Assembly (NCBI RefSeq): GCF_900107705.1
Contig: NZ_FNRE01000009.1
Location: 1-64,000, forward strand
Length of the DNA: 64,000 bases
Reading direction: 5' to 3'
Source: Prevotella sp. tc2-28
GTDB taxonomy: Bacteria; Bacteroidota; Bacteroidia; Bacteroidales; Bacteroidaceae
Under the pieces are notes generated by a model. The model ran no database searches and was not told the DNA's origin. It saw only the letters and a program-made list of their open reading frames with translations. A program made the translations under genes and the position numbers. Of this stretch, positions 45,085 through 54,839 are shown piece by piece (position 1 is the stretch's first letter; the number at the start of each line of letters is the position of its first letter).

Positions 45085-46279
45085 GGGTAGCCTTTAGAAG
45101 AAAAATATTCGACTCCAACCATGAGAGGAACTGGTCCCAATCGTAAGGCAACACAGTATGTCCCCCCGCTCGTGTATGATACGCAATACCATCTTTTTGA
45201 TACAACAGATATACCGGCTTTGCACCCTCTGCTCCCAAAAATTCACCACGAGGGTCAGACCAACGGTCATCCGAAGCACTAGAGATATACACAAGACGTG
45301 GTGCTATCATTGCAATTACTTCATGTTGGTCAAAAGGCATAAACTGCTCACGACCGGAGAATTGTTTAAAATTACCACAGAACCAATAAGGAAGAATCGT
45401 GTTTACAGACTCTACCGTCTCTCCTATTCCGCGTCGCGACAATGCAGCACCACAACAACCAGACTGTGCTGCAATGACTGCCGCAAAACGCTGATCTGTA
45501 GCACCTGTCCACAACGCGACCTTCCCTAAACGGGAATGTCCCATCACCACAATCTTTTCTCCGTCTACTTGATTGTCCGTCTGCAGATAGTCCATAGCCT
45601 TGCTTGCAGCCCATGCCCAAGCAGCTATACTTCCCCACTGGTCTGGATCAGGATACATCTGACCTTTTCTGTAAAAGTATGGGATAATGCCCTGCTGGTA
45701 AGCAAGTGTTGTATTGGGGTTGTCAGGACATACATCTTGATAATAGAAGGTTGCCAGTCCCACACCACTACCAAGAAGTTTCTTTAATGGCCATTCCGTT
45801 GCATTTTCGATTTGCTCATTCCGTTTGAAGGATAGACCAAGTATAACAGGCATCTTACCCTTTGCAGCATTCGGAAGAAATAATTGTAGATTGAAAGAAG
45901 GGCCATCGATATCATCTGTCATACAAATTTTGATGGACTTTCTAACAGCTTTTCCCCCAAAAGCGTTATGTTCAACAACTTCCACCCTATGTGGGAAAGG
46001 TTGGTTTGCAGCCTTAGGAACACGGCCATACATATATGTCGTCAGCATCTCCATCAGCTCTGGCCTCCTTTTCTGCTCCCATTCCGTGACAGTGGTCACT
46101 ATACTGCCATCCAAATAGCATAACGGATCGGGCAAGGTATACTCAGGAATAAGATTCTCATCATAAACAGCCGTCTGAAAGAAATAGTTGAAATCCTTCT
46201 TGACAGGTTGTACAGCCTGAGCCTCACAGAGACTGCAGACAGCCAACAACCACAATCCTATTATTTCGCGAATCATCAT
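45080..46279 (-). CDS. CE15-like glucuronoyl esterase (secreted)
   Basis: 399 residues with a signal peptide (MMIREIIGLWLLAVCSLCEA). CE15 enzymes split the ester between lignin and 4-O-methylglucuronic acid of xylan. The nucleophile Ser lies in VVMGHSRLGKVALW, followed by AAQSGCCGAALSRRGIGE and a C-terminal His in RAGGHTVLPYDW. The motif is GHSRLGK where fungal enzymes have GCSRxGKG, as in many bacterial members. It is the last gene of the PUL, 64 bp after susD. Start 46279 or 46276. Confidence 0.85.
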   Translation of the reverse strand: MMIREIIGLWLLAVCSLCEAQAVQPVKKDFNYFFQTAVYDENLIPEYTLPDPLCYLDGSIVTTVTEWEQKRRPELMEMLTTYMYGRVPKAANQPFPHRVEVVEHNAFGGKAVRKSIKICMTDDIDGPSFNLQLFLPNAAKGKMPVILGLSFKRNEQIENATEWPLKKLLGSGVGLATFYYQDVCPDNPNTTLAYQQGIIPYFYRKGQMYPDPDQWGSIAAWAWAASKAMDYLQTDNQVDGEKIVVMGHSRLGKVALWTGATDQRFAAVIAAQSGCCGAALSRRGIGETVESVNTILPYWFCGNFKQFSGREQFMPFDQHEVIAMIAPRLVYISSASDDRWSDPRGEFLGAEGAKPVYLLYQKDGIAYHTRAGGHTVLPYDWDQFLSWLESNIFLLKATR

Positions 46280-46343
46280 TGCCTGGTTAAAGATGTTGCC
46301 ACGGAATTAGCATCAATCCCGTGGCAACCATATATACATCAGT

Positions 46344-48053
46344 TTAGTTCTTATACTTTATATAACGAGAATCCTCTACATTGTTGGGATTCTGGATCAA
46401 ATCTGAGTTTGCACTCAGATCGGTATTAGAAATCCACCACAAGTGAGTCTTACTAGGAACGAATTCCAACGGAAGCACCTGGTTATAGCCCATCTTATTG
46501 TACTTCTGAACAAAATAGCCCACGCGTTTGCCCAAACGGTCTGTACGGAGTTCGTCGAAATAGATGACTCCCTCACCGATAAACTCGCGTCCGCGCTCCT
46601 GGAAAATGGCCTCGTCGACAGCATCAGCATCACTTGAAATGCTGCAACGCTCATCATTCTGCCAAGTGGCCTTAGCAATAGCAGCTGTCATTGCAGGTAA
46701 GCCGGCACGTTGATGAACCTTGTTGAGATAAGTCAGAGCTGTAGCCTGATCACCTAAGCAGTTCATTATCTCAGCATAATCCAACAATACCTGCGCATAG
46801 CGCATTACCATAAAATTGTTGCCTGAGCGCAATGCGGAACGTGCCTCCTTGGAAAAATCATGAACTTTAATGTTACCAGGACAGCAACTTCCCCAACCCA
46901 AATGACCTTTCAAGGAGCCCTTGTCTACATCAGGGTCAAAGATGCAATGTACAGTATTACCACCTTTGCTATACGTTCCCTCTGAGATAAGCACCTTTAG
47001 TCGCTGGTCTGCTGCATCATAACTCTTCCAAGCTTCTACGGAAGGACCTGTACGCAGATAGTAATAACTACCACCACCACCTGTCGAGATGGTCTTGCCG
47101 AATGAAACGAATTCCTCAGGATAAGTAGAATCGGCAAACATACCAAAGTTTTGGTGCATACCATTCTGCTGACCATTCAAAGTTGAGAACTGAAGTTCTA
47201 CTATAGATTCCTTATTATTACGGGCATTGTCGCCATTCAGCGAACACCAGAGGTTCCCAAAGTCAGACTCCAAGTCATAAGCATTTGACTGTATAACCTT
47301 CTCACAATACTCCTTAGCCTTTTTCAACAATTCCTTGTCAAAAGTGGTATAGCCTCCAGAACCTGCCATAGAAGCACGATAGAGATAGAGATTAGCCAGA
47401 TAAGCCTGGGCTGATCCCTTAGAGAAACGCCATACATCATAACCATTGGTGCCCCGTACGGGAAGATTTTCCTCTGCATACTCCAAGTCCTCAATGATGA
47501 ATGCATAAGTATCATCCAGACTTGCGCGTGGGAAGCTAAGATTGTCAATACTGGTGGTAACAGTTTTGATGATAGGAGCTCCACCATAGATACGGGCTAT
47601 TAGGTAATAAGCACCTGCTCGCATGAACTTTGCTTGAGCAATGGCTCGCTTTTGCAGGGTCGGTTCCATGTTGGCAGCCTCAAACTGTGCAATCACATTA
47701 TTTGCACGATTGATACAGGCCATGCCCTTTGTCCATATAGCAGTGAATGTTCCTGCATTGTTGGCCTGGTTTTGGTATTTCCAAGCATTGATGTCGTTGA
47801 TGTTGTTCTTATTACCTTCACGGTTGGGCTGTCCATAGTCTGTGCAACCTTCCAGGCGCATAAACGTACCTCCATCATTGTAAATAGAACGGAACGAGTT
47901 ATATACCGTGTTTAAAGCAGAGTTCAACTGTTCCTCATTCTGATAATACGAAGCTGGATCAACGAACGTATAAGGTTTCTCCGTCAAGTCGGTACAACCG
48001 CTAAGCATGGTTGCGCCAAGGAGTCCTGCTGCAATATATTGATATAGTTTCAT
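46344..48053 (-). CDS. susD: SusD/RagB-family glycan-binding lipoprotein
   Basis: About 569 residues. Lipoprotein signal MKLYQYIAAGLLGATMLSGC with Cys 20; then YYQNEEQLNSALNTVYNSF and TPR-like helices, ending LRTDRLGKRVGYFVQKYNKM-type SusD repeats. Surface lid that captures oligosaccharide for the SusC partner. The frame is open to 48083, directly after the susC stop, but the lipobox fixes the start near 48053. Ligand not predictable from sequence. Confidence 0.94.
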   Translation of the reverse strand: MKLYQYIAAGLLGATMLSGCTDLTEKPYTFVDPASYYQNEEQLNSALNTVYNSFRSIYNDGGTFMRLEGCTDYGQPNREGNKNNINDINAWKYQNQANNAGTFTAIWTKGMACINRANNVIAQFEAANMEPTLQKRAIAQAKFMRAGAYYLIARIYGGAPIIKTVTTSIDNLSFPRASLDDTYAFIIEDLEYAEENLPVRGTNGYDVWRFSKGSAQAYLANLYLYRASMAGSGGYTTFDKELLKKAKEYCEKVIQSNAYDLESDFGNLWCSLNGDNARNNKESIVELQFSTLNGQQNGMHQNFGMFADSTYPEEFVSFGKTISTGGGGSYYYLRTGPSVEAWKSYDAADQRLKVLISEGTYSKGGNTVHCIFDPDVDKGSLKGHLGWGSCCPGNIKVHDFSKEARSALRSGNNFMVMRYAQVLLDYAEIMNCLGDQATALTYLNKVHQRAGLPAMTAAIAKATWQNDERCSISSDADAVDEAIFQERGREFIGEGVIYFDELRTDRLGKRVGYFVQKYNKMGYNQVLPLEFVPSKTHLWWISNTDLSANSDLIQNPNNVEDSRYIKYKN

Positions 48054-48084
48054 AATAATTATTCTTTTAAATTGATTCAACATA

Positions 48085-51000
48085 CTAGAGTTTCAAGTCA
48101 ACACCAAAGATGATAGCTTTAGCCCATGGGTTTGATATATCACCATTAACAGGGTTGTATCCACGATGATTTGCAAAGGTAACAAAATTCTGGAAGTTCA
48201 GATTAACCTTCAAGCCCTTGATTGTCTTAACTTTCAACAACTTTGTAAAATCATAGTTCAACTGGATATTTTTCAGAATAAAATAACTCCAGTCACCGTT
48301 AGTACGATCCGAAAGATAGGTACCATGAGAACCTGCTGCAGGGAATTCGCCATCAGGATTCGTAGGACTCCACATGCGCTCATAAGCATAGGTAGAGGGC
48401 AGATACATACGCTCCTGAATATTATTCTCACCCCAAAGCAAGTAACTTCCATTATCAGCATAACTCAGAGCCCATTCTGTACCATTGTTGCCACTGCTCT
48501 CTGCACCAGCAATAGAGGCATATTTGAAACCTCCCTGTCCATAGATATTAATTGAGAAGTCTTTATAACCTGCGCTAATATTCAGACCATAAAAATGTTT
48601 AGGCTGAACAGAACCAATGCAGATATAGTCATTCAAGCCTATACTTCCATCACCGTCTATATCCTCGTACATCTCATCACCCAACTGTGCGTTAGCTGTT
48701 GTCTTGGGAGCATACTGCTTGTACCAGTCTAACTGCTCCTGAGTCTTGATGATACCAAGCGAATGGCGTGCATAGAGTCCGTCAACAGGTTCACCAACGA
48801 CCAAACGACGATCTAGTCCTGTACCGTCTGAGCGAAGGATAATCTCCTTAGTCTCTACACCACTGACGTTGTAGAGTTCTTTGATCTTATTCGTGTTATA
48901 CGACCAGTTAACGCTAGCATCTACAAACCAGTCCTTGTTCTTGAAGATTGTTCCACCAACGGTCAACTCCCAACCCTTATTCTGCGTAGCACCTACGTTG
49001 CTCAGCAAGGTAGAGAAACCCGTTTCACGAGGCAGGGGCACCTCGTAAAGCAATTTATTGGTATCACGGATATAATAGTCGAAGTTGATATTGAAACGAT
49101 TGAAAAGACCGATATCAATACCGAAATCCCACTGATTGGTACGCTCCCACTGCAGGTCAGGATTGGCCAACTTGGTCTGGGCATAACCAGTCAACTCAGC
49201 ATTGTTATAGACATAATTAGTTGCACTGCCCGAGCTCTCCAATACGGCCAGCGACTTGTAGTTACCAATTTCCTGGTTACCAGTTACACCAAAGCTGGCA
49301 CGAACCTTCAAATCACTGAGCACATCCTTGATGTTCTTCATGAAGTTCTCCTCAGTAGCTCGCCATGCAAGACCCACAGAGGGGAAAAAACCCCACTTCT
49401 TATCCTCACCAAAGCGTGACGATCCATCCCAACGGGCCGTTGCAGTCAGCATATAACGGTCAGCATAAGCATAAGTAACACGACCTGTATAAGAGATTAG
49501 GCGGTTGCTATAGCGCGTAGAACTCGGGGTATAAGTGCTCGTCTCACCCTTTGTGATATCCCATGCGCCCAACTGGTCGAGCGTGAAGCCACGTGCAGAA
49601 ACGCCTGTGCTTTGGTAGTCATAGTCCTGCCACGAGTAAACACCGGTTGCTGTAAAGCGGTGAACATCCCACTGCTTGCTATAGGTTAGGATGTTTTCCA
49701 TCAGTCGGCTGGCACCTTTATTCCAAGAATGACCACCATTACCGGCTTTACTAGCCATGTTACCTACGAGTTTGCTAGTATTGTAGCTATAACCGCGATT
49801 GATACGAGTATCGTATCCGATGCTGAGGCGATACGTTAATTCAGGCAAGATCTTTGCCTCAGCAAATGTATTGATGATAACACGGGTTGTATTGGTACGA
49901 CTAGTGTGCTCGGGGAAATCAATCAGTGGATTCCATGCATCAGAAATATAAGGATTCGTAGGAACCACAAGATTGCCATTCTTATCGTAAGGAGAGTCTG
50001 TTGCCCAACCATAACGAGCAGCATTACTTACTGCATTATCCTCTGCATTGCGAGTAGAATAGGTGAACTGAACACTACCGCCAACCGTCAACCACTTGTT
50101 GAACTGATGACGCAGATTGGTATGCATGGAGAACTTCTCATAGCTCTGTGTCTCAACCAAGCCATCCTGCTTGTAATAGCCACCTGACAGCATATAATCA
50201 GTACCATTAGCACTACCGTCGAAGCTAAGATTGTAGTTTTGCAGCCAGGCATTGTCACGCAGCAGTAAATCTTCCCAATCTGTGTCTGCGGCAGGGTTTG
50301 TCGTCCAAGAAGTATCACCATTGGGGAACGGAGCCTTTGATGCATCGTTGTTATAGTTCGTATAGGCAGCATTCATAAAGTTAATGAAGTCCTGACCTTT
50401 CACAATGTTTAATTTACGGCCTGGCATCTGCGTTCCTACTGATGCATTGAATGTCAAGTTCTTACGGCCTGCGCGTCCAGACTTGGTGGTAATCATTATA
50501 ACACCATTAGCGCCACGTGAACCATAGATAGCAGTAGAAGAAGCATCTTTCAGCACCTCCATCGACTCAATGTCAGCTGGATTAATGTCGCTAATATCAC
50601 CATCACCCATTAAGGGAAAGCCATCAACAACATACAACGGAGCATTGCTGGCATTGATAGAGCTGGAACCACGAATACGGAGCTGAGGACTTTCACCAGG
50701 CTTGTTGTCATTAAACACAGCAACACCAGCAGCCTTACCTTGCAGGGCTTCCAATGCATTACCTGTTACATTAGCCATGATGGCTCCTGTTTTGACATTA
50801 GCAGTAGAGCCCGTCAAATCCGACTTCTTCATCGTTCCATAGCCCACAACCACAACATCATCCAATCCTAAGACATCTGGTTCCATCTTGACACTCATCA
50901 AACCCTGACCAGCTCGTACAACCTGAGTCTTGTAACCGGTGTAGGAGAACTGAAGCTGTTTGCCTTCTGCACCCTGAACTGAGAAGTCGCCATTAACATC

Positions 51001-51216
51001 CGTAATGGCACCACCATAAGCACCGACGATTTTTACGGATACGCCTATCAGAGGCTCACCGTTCTCGTCCACCACATTACCTTTAACTGGCTTGGCTTGC
51101 TGCTGGGCAGCTGCCTGAGGAGAGGGAGTAACATCATTAGTCGCCATAGCTCTTGTCGGCGTCAACAGAAATGCTACCAAACCAAAAGCCATACAGGTCT
51201 TAATAGTTTTTTTCAT
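48085..51216 (-). CDS. susC: SusC/RagA-family TonB-dependent outer-membrane transporter
   Basis: 1043 residues. Signal peptide; carboxypeptidase-regulatory-like domain (VKGNVVDENGEPLIGVSVKI); TonB box/plug start LDDVVVVGYGTMKKSDLTGS; plug with RIRGSSSINASNAPLYVVDG and YGSRGANGVIMITTKSG; 22-strand barrel ending IIFGVDLKL. Imports the oligosaccharides bound by SusD. Preceded by a 263-bp gap with no minus-strand TAnnTTTG box. Confidence 0.97.
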   Translation of the reverse strand: MKKTIKTCMAFGLVAFLLTPTRAMATNDVTPSPQAAAQQQAKPVKGNVVDENGEPLIGVSVKIVGAYGGAITDVNGDFSVQGAEGKQLQFSYTGYKTQVVRAGQGLMSVKMEPDVLGLDDVVVVGYGTMKKSDLTGSTANVKTGAIMANVTGNALEALQGKAAGVAVFNDNKPGESPQLRIRGSSSINASNAPLYVVDGFPLMGDGDISDINPADIESMEVLKDASSTAIYGSRGANGVIMITTKSGRAGRKNLTFNASVGTQMPGRKLNIVKGQDFINFMNAAYTNYNNDASKAPFPNGDTSWTTNPAADTDWEDLLLRDNAWLQNYNLSFDGSANGTDYMLSGGYYKQDGLVETQSYEKFSMHTNLRHQFNKWLTVGGSVQFTYSTRNAEDNAVSNAARYGWATDSPYDKNGNLVVPTNPYISDAWNPLIDFPEHTSRTNTTRVIINTFAEAKILPELTYRLSIGYDTRINRGYSYNTSKLVGNMASKAGNGGHSWNKGASRLMENILTYSKQWDVHRFTATGVYSWQDYDYQSTGVSARGFTLDQLGAWDITKGETSTYTPSSTRYSNRLISYTGRVTYAYADRYMLTATARWDGSSRFGEDKKWGFFPSVGLAWRATEENFMKNIKDVLSDLKVRASFGVTGNQEIGNYKSLAVLESSGSATNYVYNNAELTGYAQTKLANPDLQWERTNQWDFGIDIGLFNRFNINFDYYIRDTNKLLYEVPLPRETGFSTLLSNVGATQNKGWELTVGGTIFKNKDWFVDASVNWSYNTNKIKELYNVSGVETKEIILRSDGTGLDRRLVVGEPVDGLYARHSLGIIKTQEQLDWYKQYAPKTTANAQLGDEMYEDIDGDGSIGLNDYICIGSVQPKHFYGLNISAGYKDFSINIYGQGGFKYASIAGAESSGNNGTEWALSYADNGSYLLWGENNIQERMYLPSTYAYERMWSPTNPDGEFPAAGSHGTYLSDRTNGDWSYFILKNIQLNYDFTKLLKVKTIKGLKVNLNFQNFVTFANHRGYNPVNGDISNPWAKAIIFGVDLKL

Positions 51217-51345
51217 TTTTGTTAAGTTTTAGTTAATATTAGTAGTATAACGTTAAATAGACGCATAGGGTGTAATATTGTCACCATTTCGCCGAAAAAT
51301 ATTAGGAGTTCGTTGATATTTTTTCCCTATGAACACTTTTCTACC

Positions 51346-51353
51346 TACCTTTG
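51346..51353 (+). promoter_or_regulatory. -7 box facing away from susC
   Basis: TACCTTTG on plus; no TTTG at -33. It would start a transcript running towards the DUF5703 gene's 3' end. Confidence 0.4.
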
Positions 51354-51357
51354 CATT

Positions 51358-51482
51358 ATCATAACAGACAGATTTTTTCATTTGCATAAGCATTAGTTAG
51401 TAGTTTTTTCATAGTAATTGGATAATAGTGAAGGTTTTAACACTTATGAAGAAGGCTCGTCGTGATGACGAGCCTTCTTTTA
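51358..51482 (+). ncRNA. Candidate PUL-associated small RNA
   Basis: Between the -7 box at 51346-51353 and the hairpin GAAGGCTCGTC-GTGAT-GACGAGCCTTC (51450-51476) plus TTTTATTT there is an untranslated AT-rich segment of about 100 nt. That makes a transcript of about 120 nt on the strand opposite to susC and the DUF5703 gene. A 24-codon frame from 51447 is probably chance. The 263-bp gap 51217-51479 otherwise holds only AT-rich DNA. Confidence 0.4.
51450..51476. terminator. Bidirectional terminator after the DUF5703 gene
   Basis: An 11-bp perfect stem, GAAGGCTCGTC/GACGAGCCTTC, with a 5-nt loop. A T-run (TTTTATTT) follows on plus; on minus the tract is weaker (TTCATAAG). It closes the DUF5703 gene transcript and, on plus, the candidate small RNA. 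Confidence 0.8.
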
Positions 51483-53684
51483 TTTCGTTTCATATACGAT
51501 GTCTTGTTGTCGGGATTGTGGGGTGACTTTCACGTTTACCACCTTTCCTCCTTGCAGTTCTGCTTCTACAATAGTATTATCGGAGGCATGGAGCTTAAAG
51601 CGTACATCCCACTCACGAGGCCAGGCCGGGAAGAGGTATATCTTGTTGCCAGCCTCTTGCATCAGCATCTCCTGCATTCCAATCATGCCCGACCCACCCC
51701 AGTTGTGGTCTGGTGACCAATCGAATCCTGGTCCCCAGAAGGCAGGGAATCGATGAGGGCCATCACCCATCTTCAACTCAAGAAGACGACGGGCTTCGTC
51801 AGTCAAGCCCAGACAGGCTGCCCAAATCAAGTCTTGCTTCCAACCAACATGAGAACGGAACTGGATAGCCAGTGAGTCGTTTAAATAGGTATTACGCGCT
51901 ATATCCAAGTTGGGACGTCCTACTCCATACATACGCCAAGGGAATACAGGATAGAGCTGCATCGTTTCCGTATTATTCACGCGTTCATAGTGCAAGGCTG
52001 GTTGGATCTTACCATCACGAATGGTAATGTCGGGTAAGCGACCCAACAGTGCCGTATCGCCAATAGCTTCTGCGACAGTACGAAGAGCGGCAATAGTGGA
52101 CGTAGAATTATAGGCCATCTTATAGGTCTCTCCTCCTGAACCAGGGTAAAGCACCAACTTACCATTGCCATCCAGTCGTTTGGCACCACGCATATTGGCC
52201 AAATACTGATAATGTTCATCAAAGAAACGGAGACAAGAGCGAATCATAGGCAGATATCTATCTATGTTCATTCCGCTATACCGATGAGCCTCCAGTGCCA
52301 TCATACAAAACTCCAGACAAGTATCCCACTCATATTCCAACCAGGCATTACGTTCTACACCTGGGTCAAAACCAGCAGGTCGCTTTGTTCCATATTCTGG
52401 ATAACATGGCAGACCATAGTTCTCTACCTGTTCTGTGATACAGGCACCTTCGTGTCCCCAATAGAGTCGACTACGCTCCTCTGCGTTCGGATAAATACGA
52501 AGATAGAAATCCAATTGTGGACAAAGCATATCGAAATCCCCATTCTTCAGCATTGGCCAGTACACGAGACGTTGGTTCTGTGATGTATGTACACCTCCTC
52601 CCCAGTTACGATAGTCGGGGGTTAGCCGGTATTCCGGTGCCTTTTCTACATATTCCGGATCAAAGGTAAAAAGACCTCCATTAAACTTGGTGGGCCAGCC
52701 GCCTCTACTATTACAGCCCAGCATATAGCGGAAGAGCGTATAGTTGCGCGCCAAAGTTCCTTCTTTCATCTCTACATAACTACGCTGCCAGAACTGATGC
52801 CACCAGTCACGAGTCTGTTTCCAGTCACGTTTTGTCTGTATCTGACGCTCGGTTTCCCGTAACAGCGACAGCCAGTCAGCGAAGGAACCTTGTTTTGTTG
52901 CCAAAGCAATCGTAAAAGCATGGCGTTGAGCAGGGCGTTTGGAGCTGTATGTCCATCCCTGATAATCGCTGCTGGCATATCGTCCCTGCGTAGTTCCTTT
53001 CAATACAAACTGATCCCCATGCAAACGTCCTCCGAAAATGAGATTTTTCAGGGGGTTGTACAGACGGTCTTTCACCGCATCCATCTGCTGCTGAGTCACT
53101 GTTACGTCAAAAATCGTCTGTTCACCATTCTGATGAACAAAGGTCAAGCCATCGGTAGCAGCGATGATGCTGTCACGCTTAGTGGTGAGACCTTGGGGGG
53201 CTGAGAACTTATAGCTAGTTTGAAAACGCTCACGATGGGTAATCTCCCTGTCGTGTGTTCTCCACGACTCATAGGTCACGTCCACGTCTGTAAGTTCCTT
53301 TTCTATAGACACCTCTACATGTACAACGGGTTTGTTGACATCCGCCCATATCTGCACCCACTTCTGTCCATCTGTCACCTGAACATAGCCGTCTTTCAGC
53401 ACCAACTGCTGACGAAAGGAGGAGAGGGCAAAAGGTTTGGACAGGTGAACACGGAAACGTCCCAACTTCAAAAGCGTATTGTTCTCATCAAAGCATCCAC
53501 TTCGTGAAAGATAGAACAACACATCTCCATCCTCTACCCACACATTCATGCCAATGTCGCCACCACCGCAAGGCATCGACTCTGACGAATTCTTACTTGG
53601 CGTACGCCACTCATAGTCCTTTGGTTGGCCATTTACCGACAAAAGGAAACTGATAAAAAAGCAAAAAAGTAATACTCTCTTCAT
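51480..53684 (-). CDS. DUF5703-domain putative glycoside hydrolase (secreted)
   Basis: About 734 residues with signal peptide MKRVLLFCFFISFLLSVNGQ. The N-terminal beta domain shows SMPCGGGDIGMNVWV and a LKLGRFRVHLS segment, the DUF5703_N pattern; the rest is an (alpha/alpha)6-like helical domain with RNWGGGVHTSQNQRLVYWP. The fold recalls GH95/GH65, but the exact family, catalytic acids and substrate cannot be set by eye. It is upstream of susC in the PUL. The frame is open to 53735; MKRVLLF at 53684 gives a proper signal peptide. Confidence 0.7.
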   Translation of the reverse strand: MKRVLLFCFFISFLLSVNGQPKDYEWRTPSKNSSESMPCGGGDIGMNVWVEDGDVLFYLSRSGCFDENNTLLKLGRFRVHLSKPFALSSFRQQLVLKDGYVQVTDGQKWVQIWADVNKPVVHVEVSIEKELTDVDVTYESWRTHDREITHRERFQTSYKFSAPQGLTTKRDSIIAATDGLTFVHQNGEQTIFDVTVTQQQMDAVKDRLYNPLKNLIFGGRLHGDQFVLKGTTQGRYASSDYQGWTYSSKRPAQRHAFTIALATKQGSFADWLSLLRETERQIQTKRDWKQTRDWWHQFWQRSYVEMKEGTLARNYTLFRYMLGCNSRGGWPTKFNGGLFTFDPEYVEKAPEYRLTPDYRNWGGGVHTSQNQRLVYWPMLKNGDFDMLCPQLDFYLRIYPNAEERSRLYWGHEGACITEQVENYGLPCYPEYGTKRPAGFDPGVERNAWLEYEWDTCLEFCMMALEAHRYSGMNIDRYLPMIRSCLRFFDEHYQYLANMRGAKRLDGNGKLVLYPGSGGETYKMAYNSTSTIAALRTVAEAIGDTALLGRLPDITIRDGKIQPALHYERVNNTETMQLYPVFPWRMYGVGRPNLDIARNTYLNDSLAIQFRSHVGWKQDLIWAACLGLTDEARRLLELKMGDGPHRFPAFWGPGFDWSPDHNWGGSGMIGMQEMLMQEAGNKIYLFPAWPREWDVRFKLHASDNTIVEAELQGGKVVNVKVTPQSRQQDIVYETK

Positions 53685-53705
53685 ATTTATATGACGGAAA
53701 AGCAA

Positions 53706-53713
53706 TAACTTTG
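53706..53713 (+). promoter_or_regulatory. -7 box of the metallophosphoesterase gene
   Basis: TAACTTTG, 22 bp before the ATG at 53736; divergent from the PUL. Confidence 0.55.
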
Positions 53714-53735
53714 TACCCAAAAATAACAAAAGCAA

Positions 53736-54839
53736 ATGAAAATGATGTGGATGTTGGCTTTCACACTACTACCTGTATTGGCTATAACCTACATTAGTTG
53801 GCACATATGGTGTCTGCTTCCTTTATCGTGGATTTGGAAAACGATAGCCATCGTGTTGATAGCAGGTTCTTTTCTGTTGATGTTTGCAGGCATTTGGCGC
53901 TCTACCGACCGTATGCCCATGCCTCTGGCTATTACCGTATATGAAATCGGCACGTCAAGCATCTTTATCCTACTTTACCTGTTCATGCTATTCTTGGTGT
54001 TAGACCTTGGTCGCCTGCTACGGATTGTCTCGCGTACCTTATTATATAATAATGGATGGACAGCAGGTGGCATCGCCCTTTTGATGTTCGGCCTGTTCCT
54101 CTATGGCCATCTGCACTATAAGCATAAATACCGTGAAGAAATGACGATAACCTCTGAGAAAGTAACGAAACCTATCAAACTGGTCATGATGAGCGACTTG
54201 CACCTGGGATACCACAACCGTCGTGATGAATTACACCGCTGGGTGGATATGATCAATGCAGAGCATCCTGACCTTATATTGATTGCCGGTGACATTATTG
54301 ACGGAAGCATGCGCCCATTGAAGGAGCAAAAAATGCATGAGGAGTTCCAACGTCTGAACGCACCTGTCTATGCCTGTCTGGGAAACCATGAGTACTATAG
54401 TGGTGAACCTGGTGCCCAGCTATTCTATAAGGACGCTGGCATCCATCTGTTGCAAGACTCAGCAGTTATCGTAGGAGACCTCGGCATCATCGGTCGCGAT
54501 GACCGTACCAACCAGCATCGTAAGTCATTGGGGAAAATCATGGAACTCGCGACTCAACATTTACCGCTTAATACCAAATACACCATTCTACTAGACCACC
54601 AGCCCTATCATCTGGAACAGGCAGAGCGCCATCATGTGGACTTCCAGTTCAGTGGTCACACCCATCACGGACAAGTATGGCCCATCTCCTGGATTACTGA
54701 TGCCATCTACGAGTGTTCCTTTGGTGCATACAAAAGAGGCCACACTAACTATTACATCAGCAGCGGCCTAGGTATTTGGGGCGGCATGTTCCGTATTGGA
54801 ACCCGCTCAGAGTATGTCGTCGTAACTATTCAGCACTAA
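53736..54839 (+). CDS. Membrane metallophosphoesterase (calcineurin-like)
   Basis: 367 residues. About four membrane helices in the first 130 residues, then a phosphoesterase domain: MMSDLHLGYHNR (DxH), LIAGDIIDGS (GDxxD), CLGNHEYYSG (GNHE) and GHTHHGQVWP (GHxH), the full metal set. Similar to YkuE/LpxG-type membrane enzymes. Substrate unknown; lipid-linked pyrophosphate (e.g. UDP-diacylglucosamine) is one possibility in this phylum. Its 3' end overlaps the convergent gamma-CA-like gene by 14 bp. Confidence 0.88.
   Translation: MKMMWMLAFTLLPVLAITYISWHIWCLLPLSWIWKTIAIVLIAGSFLLMFAGIWRSTDRMPMPLAITVYEIGTSSIFILLYLFMLFLVLDLGRLLRIVSRTLLYNNGWTAGGIALLMFGLFLYGHLHYKHKYREEMTITSEKVTKPIKLVMMSDLHLGYHNRRDELHRWVDMINAEHPDLILIAGDIIDGSMRPLKEQKMHEEFQRLNAPVYACLGNHEYYSGEPGAQLFYKDAGIHLLQDSAVIVGDLGIIGRDDRTNQHRKSLGKIMELATQHLPLNTKYTILLDHQPYHLEQAERHHVDFQFSGHTHHGQVWPISWITDAIYECSFGAYKRGHTNYYISSGLGIWGGMFRIGTRSEYVVVTIQH

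Noticed and set aside
51447-51521. 24-codon ORF starting MKKARRDDEP
   Set aside because: It runs through the terminator stem and into the antisense of another gene; the sequence is explained by the hairpin.
51480-53684. Assignment to GH95 (alpha-L-fucosidase)
   Set aside because: The N-terminal PCGGGDIGMNVWV pattern and the RNWGGGVHTSQNQ block fit DUF5703 proteins better than GH95 signatures.
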